Below are positions 1 through 8,296 of a DNA stretch of 40,378 bases, piece by piece. This DNA comes from Anaeromicrobium sp. GTDB lineage: Bacteria > Bacillota > Clostridia > Peptostreptococcales > Thermotaleaceae. The stretch's first letter is position 1. The number at the start of each line of letters is the position of its first letter. Where the stretch lies: the NCBI RefSeq assembly GCF_025210435.1, contig NZ_JAOART010000148.1, positions 1-40,378 of the forward strand. The letters are read 5' to 3'. Below the pieces are notes generated by a model. The model was not told the DNA's origin. It ran no database searches and saw only the letters and a list, made by a program, of their open reading frames with translations. Position numbers and translations under genes: made by a program.

Positions 1-156
1 TCACAAGCGAAAGTGTGAATCTTCGTATATAGGTTCATGTGTCATGTTGGAGTAGCATAGGATGTTGTGACGTTCCAGGGTTCCAAAGATTTTCAATATA
101 TTTTCCCTTATAGGCAAGTTACTGTATAAAGAAAGCTTAGTGTTGCGAAATCTATA
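1..156 (+). repeat. Dispersed structured element, copy 1 (5' part outside window)
   Basis: This is the 3' two thirds of an element repeated at 784-1000 and 21918-22133, closely matching copy 2 apart from scattered substitutions. It keeps the inner hairpin region (CACAAGCGAAAGTGTG), the GTTGTGACG block near 67-75, the 3' arm of the long helix near 84-107 (with changes) and the conserved tail ending GCGAAATCTATA. No gene follows it on the plus strand: it runs into a palindrome and then the 3' end of a minus-strand gene. So at least this copy is not the leader of a downstream gene. Confidence 0.75.
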
Positions 157-195
157 AGGCATATGAAAAGAATAAATTAGTCTTTTCATATGCCT
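157..195. repeat. AGGCATAT-ended MITE-like repeat, short form (copy A)
   Basis: A perfect 15-bp inverted repeat (157-171 with 181-195) surrounds the 9-nt core ATAAATTAG. Both ends (AGGCATAT/ATATGCCT) and the core (AATAAATTAGTC) are shared with the longer repeats at 21777-21840 and 25271-25428, so this is the minimal, internally deleted form. It starts exactly where structured element copy 1 ends and overlaps the stop codon of the minus-strand gene at 194, where it could also act as a 3' hairpin for that mRNA. Confidence 0.7.
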
Positions 196-607
196 AAATT
201 TTTACAACTCTCTCAAATTGGGATCTACCCTTTAATCTTAATATTAAAAATGGATTGTATACTGCATCAGTAACCGTACTATCCTTTGATGATTCTATTA
301 TGGAGTAATCCACATACAAATAGTCTTCATCACTGTATAATTCTTTTAAATTAATATTATATCCTACATCATTTTGTTTTTTACCTACTATTAATAAATA
401 AGTTTGTCCATTAATTACTTGAGAATGGAAACCTTCCTTATGTTTATTATTGAGTATCCACGTGGATAATTGTTCCTTATTAGATATTTTTTCAACTTTC
501 ATGGTTGTGTAAGCTAGGGAATTATTTTTAGAGTTATATTTAAAACACCCATATAATAATATGATAGATACGCATATTAGACTTATGATAAACAAGATTT
601 TTTTCAC
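194..607 (-). CDS. Lipoprotein with PrcB C-terminal-like domain
   Basis: A short exported protein of about 137 aa. I prefer the GTG start at 605-607: an AGGGGG ribosome site lies 9 nt upstream and translation then begins directly with a lipoprotein signal peptide (VKKILFIISLICV..., lipobox-like LLYGC). An ATG ten codons upstream lacks a ribosome site. The C-terminal ~90 residues (YLLIVGKKQNDVGYNI, then a strand-rich tail ending FLILRLKG) resemble the PrcB_C family, named for a treponemal protease-complex inhibitor; the usual GGY is VGY here. The function is not known; a membrane-anchored, extracellular role is inferred. The gene is single and convergent with the structured element on its 3' side. 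Confidence 0.7.
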   Translation of the reverse strand: MKKILFIISLICVSIILLYGCFKYNSKNNSLAYTTMKVEKISNKEQLSTWILNNKHKEGFHSQVINGQTYLLIVGKKQNDVGYNINLKELYSDEDYLYVDYSIIESSKDSTVTDAVYNPFLILRLKGRSQFERVVKI

Positions 608-783
608 GATAAAGTGCCCCCTATACTGATTCTTCATAATGTTAGACTTATTATAACTTAAAAAGTTCCTGGAAAAAATTAAAAATAGATTAAAATTATG
701 TTACAAAAATATTATTAATATATCTACCCAATAATAAGAACCTTAAAATTAAATGTGGAAATTATATAGATTTCTGGTGTACA

Positions 784-1000
784 AACTTGCTTTATGCCGG
801 CCTACTTCAGGAAAATATATTGAAAATTTTTTCCATTGAAGTCCTTGTCACAAGCGAAAGTGTGAATCTTCGTAGATAGGTTCATGAGTCATATTGGAGT
901 AGCATAGGATGTTGTGACGTGCCTCAATTCCAAAAATTTTCAATATATTTACCTTCGTAGGCAAGTTACTGTATAAAGACAGCTTAGTGTTACGAAATCT
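784..1000 (+). ncRNA. Dispersed structured RNA-like element, copy 2
   Basis: A complete copy of about 217 nt. Visible nested helices: CTTTAT (790-795) with ATAAAG (973-978); GCCTAC (800-805) with GTAGGC (957-962); a 23-nt arm (809-831) with 932-954, one mismatch; and inner GTCACAA (847-853) with TTGTGAC (912-918), enclosing a small GAAA-capped hairpin. Copy 3 differs in the long helix but keeps complementarity on both sides, so pairing is conserved rather than sequence. A conserved single-stranded tail (TTAGTGTTACGAAATC) follows. The secreted PepSY-like gene starts 134 nt downstream. I could not match it to an RNA class from memory; no terminator is visible after it. Confidence 0.6.
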
Positions 1001-1133
1001 ATAAAGGAAATAATAATAAAAAAAAACATAATTTTAAAAGGGGAACATTATTTATATAATATACGTCATAAATATGTACAAAACATTAAAGAAGAATAAT
1101 CATGTTAAGAAATTATAAGAAGGGGAGATGAAA

Positions 1134-3188
1134 ATGAAGGGGATTATATGTAAAATTTTAGTGTTAATGCTCTTGCTCACTAGTTTTGGAAGTACCATGG
1201 CCTTTGGTGAAGATATGGGATTAGAGGATGCAATACATAAAGCTAAAGAAAAAGTTAATGTACCGGATACGTATAAAAAATTTGATTATAATGTGTATAC
1301 CATAAGTGATAAAAAAATATGGGGAATGAATTGGATAAATGAAAAGACTAGTGAATCTATTCATGTATCCGTTAATGAAGATGGAGAGATGATATCCTAT
1401 AGATATTACGATGGGAAGTACCATAAAGAAAATAAAATACCTAGATATAGTAAGGATGATGCCATAAAAATTGCCAAGGATTTTATAAAGGAAATGGACT
1501 ATAGTTTACTAGATAAGGTGAAATATGAATATGATAAAAAAGAAAAATTACCTGTTAGGCAATATCGTATGTTTTTTTATAGGGTAATAGACAATATTCC
1601 CTTTTATGAAAATGGTATAGAAGTAAGTGTAGATTCCCATAGGGGAAAAGTGATTAGTTACAATAAAATGTGGGATAATATAAAATTCCCTAGTAACAAG
1701 AATATTATTAGTGAAGAAAAGGCTAAGGAAATATTTAAAAAGGATCTAGGATTAGAATTGGTTTATAAATTTAAATATGAAGAGGACGCTGTAAAAGCCT
1801 ATTTAGCATATGTACTCAAGTATGATAGACAAAATAGTATAGATGCTAACAGGGGAGAAGTGGTGAAGGCTGATTATTATTATATTGACTATCCAAGATA
1901 TGAAAATGTTACTATGAAAGAAGATAAAGCCCTTGGACGCTCCCTGTCTCCAGAAGAACAAAAGGCTGTAGATTCTTCTAAGGATATAATGGGTAAAGAA
2001 AAAGCAGAAAAAATAGCTAGGAGTATAGATGAATTAAAAATAGGAAATGAATATGAATTAAAAGATGCTAACATATATAAGGTTCATAGAGAAAATGAAA
2101 GATTCAAGTGGGAGTTATATTTCAAAAAGAAAGAAGATAAAGAATATGTAAATGTAAGTGTGGATGCTAAGGATGGGAAGGTATTAAGTTTTTATAAGGG
2201 TAGAGATTATACGGATGAAAAGGGAAAATATGAAAAAGAAGAAGCGAAAAAAATAGTAGAAAAATTCTTAGAAAAGTTTTCTGTAGATTATAAGAACACT
2301 GCTTATAAGGAGTATGATGAAGTATCCTATGAAAATGTAGAAACTCCTACTTATTACACCTTTACTTATAGAAGACTGGTAAACAATATTCCTGTAAGAG
2401 ATAATTTCATAAGGGTTACTTTTAACAATATAACAGGAGAGATTCAATCATATAATTTAAATTGGTTTAATGTGAAATTCCCAACAGGAAAAACCATATC
2501 CCTAGATAAAGCATATGACATTATGTTTAAACAAATGGGTATGGAACTAAACTATAGAAGAAGATATGAAAAGCCTAAATCAGTACCTATTAACAAAAAC
2601 TACAATGTGGCTTTAGTATATTCCGTAAAAGGCCATTACCCAGTTATATACCATGGCATAACTGGCAAACTATTAGACCATAATGGAAAACCTATAATAA
2701 TAGAAATGGAAGAAAACAATAAGGTTATAAGTGGCCATAAATATGAAAAAGAAATGAATGGATTAAGGGAATATGGCATATTGTCAATGAAAAAAGGATT
2801 CCAACCAGATGGTAAAATACTTCAAAGGGACTTTTTAAGGTTAACACTAGATGCTTTGGGACAGCATTATAATAAAGATAATATGGATGAAATGTATAGG
2901 GTCCTAATTAATGAAAACATCATTAAGGAAGAAGAAAAAAATCCAGAAGGTATGGTTACAGAAAAGGATGCTACTAAGTTCGTAGTAAGGGCCTTAGGCT
3001 ATGAGGAAATAGCTAAATCAGGAGAAATATTTAAGTATCCATATGATTCTAATAGGCTAGATAAAGAATATATTGGATATATTACTATAGCTAACAAGTT
3101 AAGTATTATTAAGGATGAATTCAACCCTAATAAGGATTTAACAAATGGAAGAGCAGCTTATATGATATACAACTATTTAACTAGATAG
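1134..3188 (+). CDS. Secreted YcdB/YcdC (PepSY-like) protein with SLH-like C-terminus
   Basis: An exported protein of 684 aa. The ATG at 1134 is 8 nt from AAGGGGA; the ATG at 1128 is only about 2 nt from it and in frame, so it is less likely. Residues ~1-27 form a signal peptide (ILVLMLLLTSF...MAFGED). Two similar ~220-residue halves follow, each with the pattern of a PepSY/YcdB unit (xxxDAIKIAKDFIKE; RMFFYRVIDNIPFYENGIEVSVD; later FTYRRLVNNIPVRDNFIRVTF). The last ~130 residues (QPDGKILQRDFLRLTLDALG, NPNKDLTNGRAAYMIYNYL) look like degenerate S-layer-homology repeats, suggesting cell-wall attachment. PepSY units are linked to protease propeptide or regulatory roles; the specific role is unknown. 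Single gene, with its own terminator. Confidence 0.82.
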   Translation: MKGIICKILVLMLLLTSFGSTMAFGEDMGLEDAIHKAKEKVNVPDTYKKFDYNVYTISDKKIWGMNWINEKTSESIHVSVNEDGEMISYRYYDGKYHKENKIPRYSKDDAIKIAKDFIKEMDYSLLDKVKYEYDKKEKLPVRQYRMFFYRVIDNIPFYENGIEVSVDSHRGKVISYNKMWDNIKFPSNKNIISEEKAKEIFKKDLGLELVYKFKYEEDAVKAYLAYVLKYDRQNSIDANRGEVVKADYYYIDYPRYENVTMKEDKALGRSLSPEEQKAVDSSKDIMGKEKAEKIARSIDELKIGNEYELKDANIYKVHRENERFKWELYFKKKEDKEYVNVSVDAKDGKVLSFYKGRDYTDEKGKYEKEEAKKIVEKFLEKFSVDYKNTAYKEYDEVSYENVETPTYYTFTYRRLVNNIPVRDNFIRVTFNNITGEIQSYNLNWFNVKFPTGKTISLDKAYDIMFKQMGMELNYRRRYEKPKSVPINKNYNVALVYSVKGHYPVIYHGITGKLLDHNGKPIIIEMEENNKVISGHKYEKEMNGLREYGILSMKKGFQPDGKILQRDFLRLTLDALGQHYNKDNMDEMYRVLINENIIKEEEKNPEGMVTEKDATKFVVRALGYEEIAKSGEIFKYPYDSNRLDKEYIGYITIANKLSIIKDEFNPNKDLTNGRAAYMIYNYLTR

Positions 3189-3192
3189 ATTA

Positions 3193-3220
3193 ATACGCAG
3201 CCCTTAGCTGCGTATTTTTT
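3193..3220 (+). terminator. Rho-independent terminator of the YcdB-like gene
   Basis: A 9-bp perfect stem (3193-3201 with 3207-3215), 5-nt loop, then a run of T at 3215-3220. It starts 5 nt after the stop codon. Confidence 0.92.
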
Positions 3221-3226
3221 ATGTAT

Positions 3227-3253
3227 CAATATGTAAGAATTTCTTACATATTG
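3227..3253. promoter_or_regulatory. 27-nt perfect palindrome, operator candidate
   Basis: Arms CAATATGTAAGAA and TTCTTACATATTG are exact reverse complements around a single T. It sits just after the preceding terminator and about 70 nt upstream of the ABC operon. It has no T run and an odd centre, so it is more like a protein-binding dyad than a terminator. A weak extended -10 (TGTGATATT, 3282-3290) lies downstream, so a dimeric regulator bound here could control the operon. No regulator gene is adjacent. Confidence 0.5.
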
Positions 3254-3322
3254 GTAACAATTAAGTTTATTTTAAGAAAAATGTGATATTATTTATATGT
3301 TATTCTAAGGTAAAGTTGAGGG

Positions 3323-4039
3323 GTGATATTTATTAATACTATAGATATTAAAAATGTTAGGAAAGTTTTTAGAGTTGGAGAAGAAAAGGTGGTGGCCTTA
3401 GATGATGTATCATTAGAGGTAAAACCAGGAGAGGTATGTTGTTTATTAGGCACATCAGGGTCAGGGAAATCTACTTTACTAAATATGATGGCGGGCCTAG
3501 AAAAACCTACTAAGGGTATGATTAGTATAGCAGGTCGTAGGGTTGATAAAATGACGGAGGAGCAATTGGCTACCTTTAGGCAAAAGGAGATAGGATTTGT
3601 ATTTCAATCATATAATTTGCTTACTGCCCTTACGGCCCTTGAAAATGTCAGTTTACCTTTGACATTCAGAGGGTTTAGTAAAAAGGTTAGGGAAAAGCAT
3701 GCCAAGGAAATATTAGAGGCAGTAGGTCTTGAAAAATATATAACCCATAAGCCAACTCAGATGAGTGGGGGACAACAACAAAGAGTTGGTATAGCTCGTG
3801 CCTTTGTAAGTAAACCTCCTATAGTTTTTGCAGATGAGCCAACGGGAAACCTAGATTCTAGTACTACCAAGGAAGTCATGAACTTAATATTAAAAATAGC
3901 TAAGGACAATAATCAAACCTTGATTATTGTAACCCATGATAGAAGTATTGCAAAATATGCAGATAAGGTTGTCTATATATTAGATGGAAATATACAAAAG
4001 ATAGAAATTAGGGAGGAGAAAGAATGTACAGAAGAATAA
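3323..4039 (+). CDS. MacB/LolD-type ABC transporter ATPase
   Basis: The ATP-hydrolysing subunit of a MacB/LolD/FtsE-like exporter, about 238 aa. Walker A GTSGSGKST is at ~43-51, Q-loop FVFQ at ~92-95, signature MSGGQQQ from ~147, Walker B IVFADE at ~167-172 and the switch His in VTHD at ~205. The start is uncertain: the GTG at 3323 abuts the GAGGGG ribosome site, whereas an ATT codon at 3332 would be optimally spaced, and no ATG fits. The downstream gene overlaps its end by 16 bp, so the two are translationally coupled. Together with the permease at 5990 it should form an ABC complex; the substrate is unknown. Confidence 0.9.
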   Translation: MIFINTIDIKNVRKVFRVGEEKVVALDDVSLEVKPGEVCCLLGTSGSGKSTLLNMMAGLEKPTKGMISIAGRRVDKMTEEQLATFRQKEIGFVFQSYNLLTALTALENVSLPLTFRGFSKKVREKHAKEILEAVGLEKYITHKPTQMSGGQQQRVGIARAFVSKPPIVFADEPTGNLDSSTTKEVMNLILKIAKDNNQTLIIVTHDRSIAKYADKVVYILDGNIQKIEIREEKECTEE

Positions 4040-5997
4040 GTGCTTTGCTAGTATTACTACTTGCAATAGTTAGTGTTAATACTACTGTTTTTGCCTATGA
4101 ATACAGTAGTTCACCAAGAATGGTTATAGGAAGAAATATGGATACACCTGTATTTAATGCAGGGGAAGAGGTGAGATTAGCTATTCCTTTAGATAATGAT
4201 TCTACTTTGAAGGCTCGTCATATACTAATGTATCCCGTTATAGAAGATCCAAATGAATTTCCCTTTGAAATAGATAAGGCTACTATTAAAAAAAATGTAG
4301 GATCTATTAATGGCCAGGGAAGTGAAAAAGTTCCATTCTATTTAAAAGTTAAGGAAAATGCTGAGGATAAGGTCTATACGATAAATTTTAAAGTTGATTA
4401 TGAAGCGGAAAATGGAAGTGCTAGCAGTGATTCTCAAAATCTTTATGTAAGAATAACTAATGATAAGGATCAGCCTAAGGTTAAAATTTCAGATATAAAA
4501 CTTCCAAGTAAGGAAATACCATCAGGAAAGGTAAGTAAAATAGAATTAGATTTAAATAATAAATCTGATTTAGATATTAAGGGTTTAGAAGTTAAAATAA
4601 CAGGTTTTGATAATAAGATAACCCTATCTGACTATATGGATATTCAGAAAATAGATAATATAAAAGCTAAAGAATATGCAAAGGTAAAATATAATATAAA
4701 AGTTGACTCAGAAGTTGAATCGGGAACTTATAATTTAACTTTAGAAATGAAGTATAAGGACAAATATGATAAAGAATATGAGCAAAAGGAAAATATATAT
4801 TTACCAATATCAGGGGGAAATGATCAGGAACTGAATTTAGCCTTAGAAAACATATCTAGCCCTAAGGAAGTTTCTCCCAACGAAGACTTTAGTTTGAGTT
4901 TCAATTTAAAAAACAAGAGTCCTTATGATGCCAAATCTGTGAAAGTAACAGTGGATCCAGGAGATAATATATTACCAAAATCATCATCTATTAAAAGTGT
5001 AGGCACTTTAGGAGCAGGGAAAGAACAACAATTAAAATTTGTGTTATTCGCTAAGGATGGAGCAGAATCTAAGAACTACCCAGTTAAAGTAAGTGTAGAA
5101 TATAAAATATCAGGAGAAAAAACTCAAACCTTTGAACAATATGTGGGAGTTTTTGTAGATGACAAGGGAGTAAGTCAAAACCCTAAAATAATAATAGATA
5201 ATTATAACTATGGAAAAGAGTTCATAAAGGCTGGAGAAGTATTTAATTTAGATTTATCTTTCTTTAATACAAACTCAGCCAAGACAGTTAAGAATATAAA
5301 GGTAACATTAAAACCAGAAGAAGGTATATTCTCTCCTGTAGGAAGTAGTAATTCTTTCTTTATAGAAAACATAGGAAGTAAAAGTAGAGTTTCTAAGACA
5401 ATGAAGTTAAAGACAAAGCCTGATGCAAAATATCAGGACTATAACATAACTGTAACCATGGAGTATGAAGATGGTTCAGGAACTAAATATACGGCTGAAG
5501 AGACTATAGGAGTGCCTGTAATCCAAGATTCACGATTAGTAGTATCCCATGTGGAACTACCAAATGACATATTTGTAAATACACCAGCAAGTATATCTGT
5601 AGATTTTTATAATATGGGAAGATCTCAAATTAGGAACCTTATGATAAATACAAAGGGTGACTTTAGAATAAAAAATGGAACATTATACGTGGGAAATTTA
5701 GAAGCTGGAAATGATAACTACTATGATGCAACTATTACTCCTGAAAAGGAAGGAGAAGCTAAGGGAACTGTAATATTTGAATTTGATGATGAGGTTGGAA
5801 ATCACCAAATAATAGAAAAGGAAATAAGTATAAATGCCCAAAAGGAACCAGAAATAGAAATGCCTGAAATGCCTAAAGAAGAAGAAAAATCTTCTAAAAC
5901 AAAATGGATAATAGGACTTGCTATTTTAGGAGTAGGAGGATTCATTTTCTATAGAAAGCGTAAAAAGAAAACAGAGGAAGTGGGTATAGATGAATAG
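4024..5997 (+). CDS. Membrane-anchored COG1361/CARDB-type extracellular protein
   Basis: A 657-aa surface protein with an N-terminal signal peptide (ISALLVLLLAIVSVNTTVFAYE), a long extracellular region of ~4-5 repeated Ig-like beta domains (each with an 'xxNKSxxDxKGLEVKI / GSGTKYTAEE' type pattern, as in COG1361 S-layer-like and NEW3/CARDB domains), an acidic Pro/Glu linker near 615-625, one C-terminal membrane helix (~629-645, WIIGLAILGVGGFIFY) and a basic cytoplasmic tail. The gene overlaps both neighbours (ATPase upstream by 16 bp, permease downstream by 8 bp). It is therefore probably the extracytoplasmic partner of this ABC system, perhaps binding substrate or linking to the wall. That role is inferred from position. 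Confidence 0.82.
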   Translation: MYRRISALLVLLLAIVSVNTTVFAYEYSSSPRMVIGRNMDTPVFNAGEEVRLAIPLDNDSTLKARHILMYPVIEDPNEFPFEIDKATIKKNVGSINGQGSEKVPFYLKVKENAEDKVYTINFKVDYEAENGSASSDSQNLYVRITNDKDQPKVKISDIKLPSKEIPSGKVSKIELDLNNKSDLDIKGLEVKITGFDNKITLSDYMDIQKIDNIKAKEYAKVKYNIKVDSEVESGTYNLTLEMKYKDKYDKEYEQKENIYLPISGGNDQELNLALENISSPKEVSPNEDFSLSFNLKNKSPYDAKSVKVTVDPGDNILPKSSSIKSVGTLGAGKEQQLKFVLFAKDGAESKNYPVKVSVEYKISGEKTQTFEQYVGVFVDDKGVSQNPKIIIDNYNYGKEFIKAGEVFNLDLSFFNTNSAKTVKNIKVTLKPEEGIFSPVGSSNSFFIENIGSKSRVSKTMKLKTKPDAKYQDYNITVTMEYEDGSGTKYTAEETIGVPVIQDSRLVVSHVELPNDIFVNTPASISVDFYNMGRSQIRNLMINTKGDFRIKNGTLYVGNLEAGNDNYYDATITPEKEGEAKGTVIFEFDDEVGNHQIIEKEISINAQKEPEIEMPEMPKEEEKSSKTKWIIGLAILGVGGFIFYRKRKKKTEEVGIDE

Positions 5998-7306
5998 TTT
6001 AGACCTCTTTAAAATGGCATTTAATAACTTATGGAGAAAGAAAACTAGGACCTTTTTAACTGTACTAGGTGTAATAATAGGGACTACCTCTATCGTAGTA
6101 ATGATATCCCTAGGCATAGCAATAGATACGGAATTTAAAAAGAGCATGGGAGAAATGGGAGATTTAACAGTTATAGAAGTTAATGCAGATGGATACATGT
6201 ACAGGGATGAATCTGATAGTAGGGATAAAAAAGATGTTAAGCTAGACGATACGGCCATAGCTACTTTTAAGAAAATAGATGGAGTAGAGGCTGTGACTCC
6301 TGAGAAAAGAATGCATATGAGAATTGGAGTAGGAAAATATATAGCTGACATGAGAGTCATAGGGATAGACCCAAGTGTTATGAAAGACTTTGGTCTTGAA
6401 GTAGAAGAGGGAAGGTTATTAGCTCCAGGAGATAAGACAGTTTTAGTATTTGGTAAGGACACTTTAGAATTTTTTAGAAATCCTAGAGTTAGAAACGAAG
6501 AAGAACCTCCCACTGTGGATGTACTGGGAAATAAGTTAATATTAACATCAGATAGATACTTTGGAGAAAGAAATGCAAAACCTCCTTCAGATTACAAAGC
6601 TCCTAAGCATTATGCGGCCAAGGGAGTAGGTATATTAAAAGAAGGTGGCAGAAATGGTTACAGGGCCTATATGAGCATAGAAGAGATGTTAAAGATAGAA
6701 GAAGAAGACGAAAAAACAAAAAAGGATTCATCAAACAGAAGAAGAGATAGGGATGAAAATAAATATGAAACCATAAAAGTTAAAGTTAAAGATGTGGAAA
6801 GTGTAGAAAGCGTAGAGACTGTTATAAAGAATATAGGATATGAGACCTTTAGTTTAACGGATATGGTAAATAATATGAAAGAAACAACTCAAAAGATAGG
6901 GTTAATACTAGGGGGTATAGGTGGCATAAGTTTATTAGTAGCTGCCATTGGTATTACAAATACTATGATAATGAGTATATATGAAAGAACTAGAGAAATA
7001 GGTGTAATGAAGGTAATTGGAGCTAAGCTTTCTGATATTAAAAAATTATTTTTAATAGAGGCGGGCATGATAGGCCTTACGGGAGGATTAGCAGGACTTA
7101 CTTTCAGTTATCTAGTATCCTTTGGATTAAATAAGCTGGCAGGAGGTATGATGGGTGGAGGACCTGACACAAAAATTTCTGTCATATCTATAGAATTAGC
7201 CCTAGGAGCCCTAGTATTTTCATTTATCATAGGAGTTGTGGCAGGATATTTACCTGCAAGACGTGCCATGAACTTAAGTGCTCTTAAGGCAATCAAAAAT
7301 GAATAA
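5990..7306 (+). CDS. MacB/FtsX-family ABC permease
   Basis: A 438-aa permease with the MacB layout: first membrane helix at ~20-43 (LTVLGVIIGTTSIVVMISLGIAI), an extracytoplasmic MacB_PCD-like region of ~250 residues, then three helices from ~300 on (IGLILGGIGGISLLVAAIGI; the helix around GMIGLTGGLAGLTFSYLVSF; VFSFIIGVVAGYLPA). Typical FtsX motifs are present: TMIMSIYERTREIGVMKVIGA before helix 3 and LPARRAMNLSALKAI at the C-terminus. A highly charged insert (~235-260, EEEDEKTKKDSSNRRRDRDE) lies in the external domain. MacB-type systems use ATP hydrolysis to move periplasmic or extracellular substrates mechanically rather than through a pore. Confidence 0.9.
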   Translation: MNSLDLFKMAFNNLWRKKTRTFLTVLGVIIGTTSIVVMISLGIAIDTEFKKSMGEMGDLTVIEVNADGYMYRDESDSRDKKDVKLDDTAIATFKKIDGVEAVTPEKRMHMRIGVGKYIADMRVIGIDPSVMKDFGLEVEEGRLLAPGDKTVLVFGKDTLEFFRNPRVRNEEEPPTVDVLGNKLILTSDRYFGERNAKPPSDYKAPKHYAAKGVGILKEGGRNGYRAYMSIEEMLKIEEEDEKTKKDSSNRRRDRDENKYETIKVKVKDVESVESVETVIKNIGYETFSLTDMVNNMKETTQKIGLILGGIGGISLLVAAIGITNTMIMSIYERTREIGVMKVIGAKLSDIKKLFLIEAGMIGLTGGLAGLTFSYLVSFGLNKLAGGMMGGGPDTKISVISIELALGALVFSFIIGVVAGYLPARRAMNLSALKAIKNE

Positions 7307-7314
7307 ATCAATAG

Positions 7315-7341
7315 AAGACCACTAATTATGGTGGTCTTTTT
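7315..7341 (+). terminator. Terminator of the ABC operon
   Basis: An 8-bp stem AAGACCAC/GTGGTCTT (7315-7322, 7331-7338), 8-nt loop, then T's to 7341. It lies 8 nt after the permease stop codon. Confidence 0.9.
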
Positions 7342-7405
7342 ACTTATATATTTAAAGGTGAAGTTTATATTATAATTAACTAAAAGAAATATGACGAGGT
7401 AAAAT

Positions 7406-8122
7406 ATGAAAAAGAAGATTTCAACATTAATAATAATTATTGGATTAATAATTATTTTATATCCAAAGGTAGAAGAAACCTATAACAATTATGAACAAGA
7501 AAAATTAATTAAATATTGGGAAGAAAATATGTCCTCTATAGATAGTGACGTAAATGCCTTAGAGGAAGATAAAGAAAATTTATTAGGAGAAAATGATACA
7601 ATTATTCATGATAAAACTCTTAATAATGAAATTGATCTAGAGATTTCTAATGAAAAGGAAATTAGAGAAGAGAAAAAAAGAAAAGAAGAAGAAAGAAACC
7701 TTAGACAAGTATATATAGATGAGCATATGGAAGGCATGCTTAAGATAGATAAAATAAATTTATATTTGCCAATTTTAACAGATGCAACTAAAGAAAATCT
7801 AAAAATTTCTGTGTCCAGCATAAAAAATACGGGAAAGACAGGTCAAATAGGTAACTATGCCATAGCAGGTCATAGAAGTAAGACATATGGTAGGAATTTT
7901 AATCGTTTAGATGAACTCACTGAAGGAGATTATATAAAGGTTTTTCATAAATCTAAGGAGTATGTTTATATTGTCACAGAGAAGCTTTTAGTAAAACCTA
8001 ATGAAGTATGGGTTTTAAGTGGAAATGGAAATGACAAGGAAATTACTTTGATTACCTGTGATCCTATGATTAATCCAACCCATAGACTAATAATTAAGGG
8101 AATGATTATAAAAGAAGAATAA
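7406..8122 (+). CDS. Sortase, class D-like transpeptidase
   Basis: A membrane-bound cysteine transpeptidase that cleaves LPXTG-like signals and attaches surface proteins to the wall. Of 238 aa, residues ~5-20 form an N-terminal membrane helix, ~25-100 a highly charged Glu/Lys stalk, and ~108-236 the sortase barrel. The catalytic triad is visible: His156 (IAGHRS), Cys218 (TLITCDP) and Arg227 (PTHRLIIKG). The TLxTC pattern fits class D rather than housekeeping class A. A TATAAT box at 7371-7376 is a plausible -10, without a clear -35. The likely client is the LPKTG adhesin two genes downstream. After the stop there is only a weak hairpin (8133-8140/8148-8155), so some readthrough into the riboswitch unit is possible. 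Confidence 0.92.
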   Translation: MKKKISTLIIIIGLIIILYPKVEETYNNYEQEKLIKYWEENMSSIDSDVNALEEDKENLLGENDTIIHDKTLNNEIDLEISNEKEIREEKKRKEEERNLRQVYIDEHMEGMLKIDKINLYLPILTDATKENLKISVSSIKNTGKTGQIGNYAIAGHRSKTYGRNFNRLDELTEGDYIKVFHKSKEYVYIVTEKLLVKPNEVWVLSGNGNDKEITLITCDPMINPTHRLIIKGMIIKEE

Positions 8123-8198
8123 TCCTAGCTATAATTTGTATGTTTTCTACAAATTGTGATAAAATAGAATAAAATTAAACAATTTATATTAAAAATTA

Positions 8199-8285
8199 TT
8201 CTTCACCGATAAGGGCAAACCAAGGGAAATCTTGGGACGCAAAGCTAAAGGGCCTTACATTAGATGGTAGCCAGTTTTCGAAGGA
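8199..8285 (+). promoter_or_regulatory. c-di-GMP-I (GEMM-I) riboswitch
   Basis: The GEMM-I signature is present in order: GGGCAAACC (8213-8221), a GAAA-capped hairpin, GGGACGCAAAGC (8234-8245), GGGCC, and GGTAGCC near 8266-8272 for the second helix. A closing helix can form between 8199-8204 (TTCTTC) and 8280-8285 (GAAGGA). That 3' strand overlaps the Shine-Dalgarno AAGGAGG (8281-8287) of the transglutaminase-like gene, and no terminator fits before its ATG at 8297. Ligand-stabilised closing would therefore hide the ribosome site, predicting translational repression at high c-di-GMP; the direction is inference. Confidence 0.93.
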
Positions 8286-8296
8286 GGAATTTTATT

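Noticed and set aside
8264-8296. Upstream in-frame ATG giving 11 more residues on the transglutaminase-like protein
   Set aside because: It lies inside the c-di-GMP aptamer, has no ribosome site, and would spoil the signal peptide; the ATG at 8297 follows AAGGAGG.
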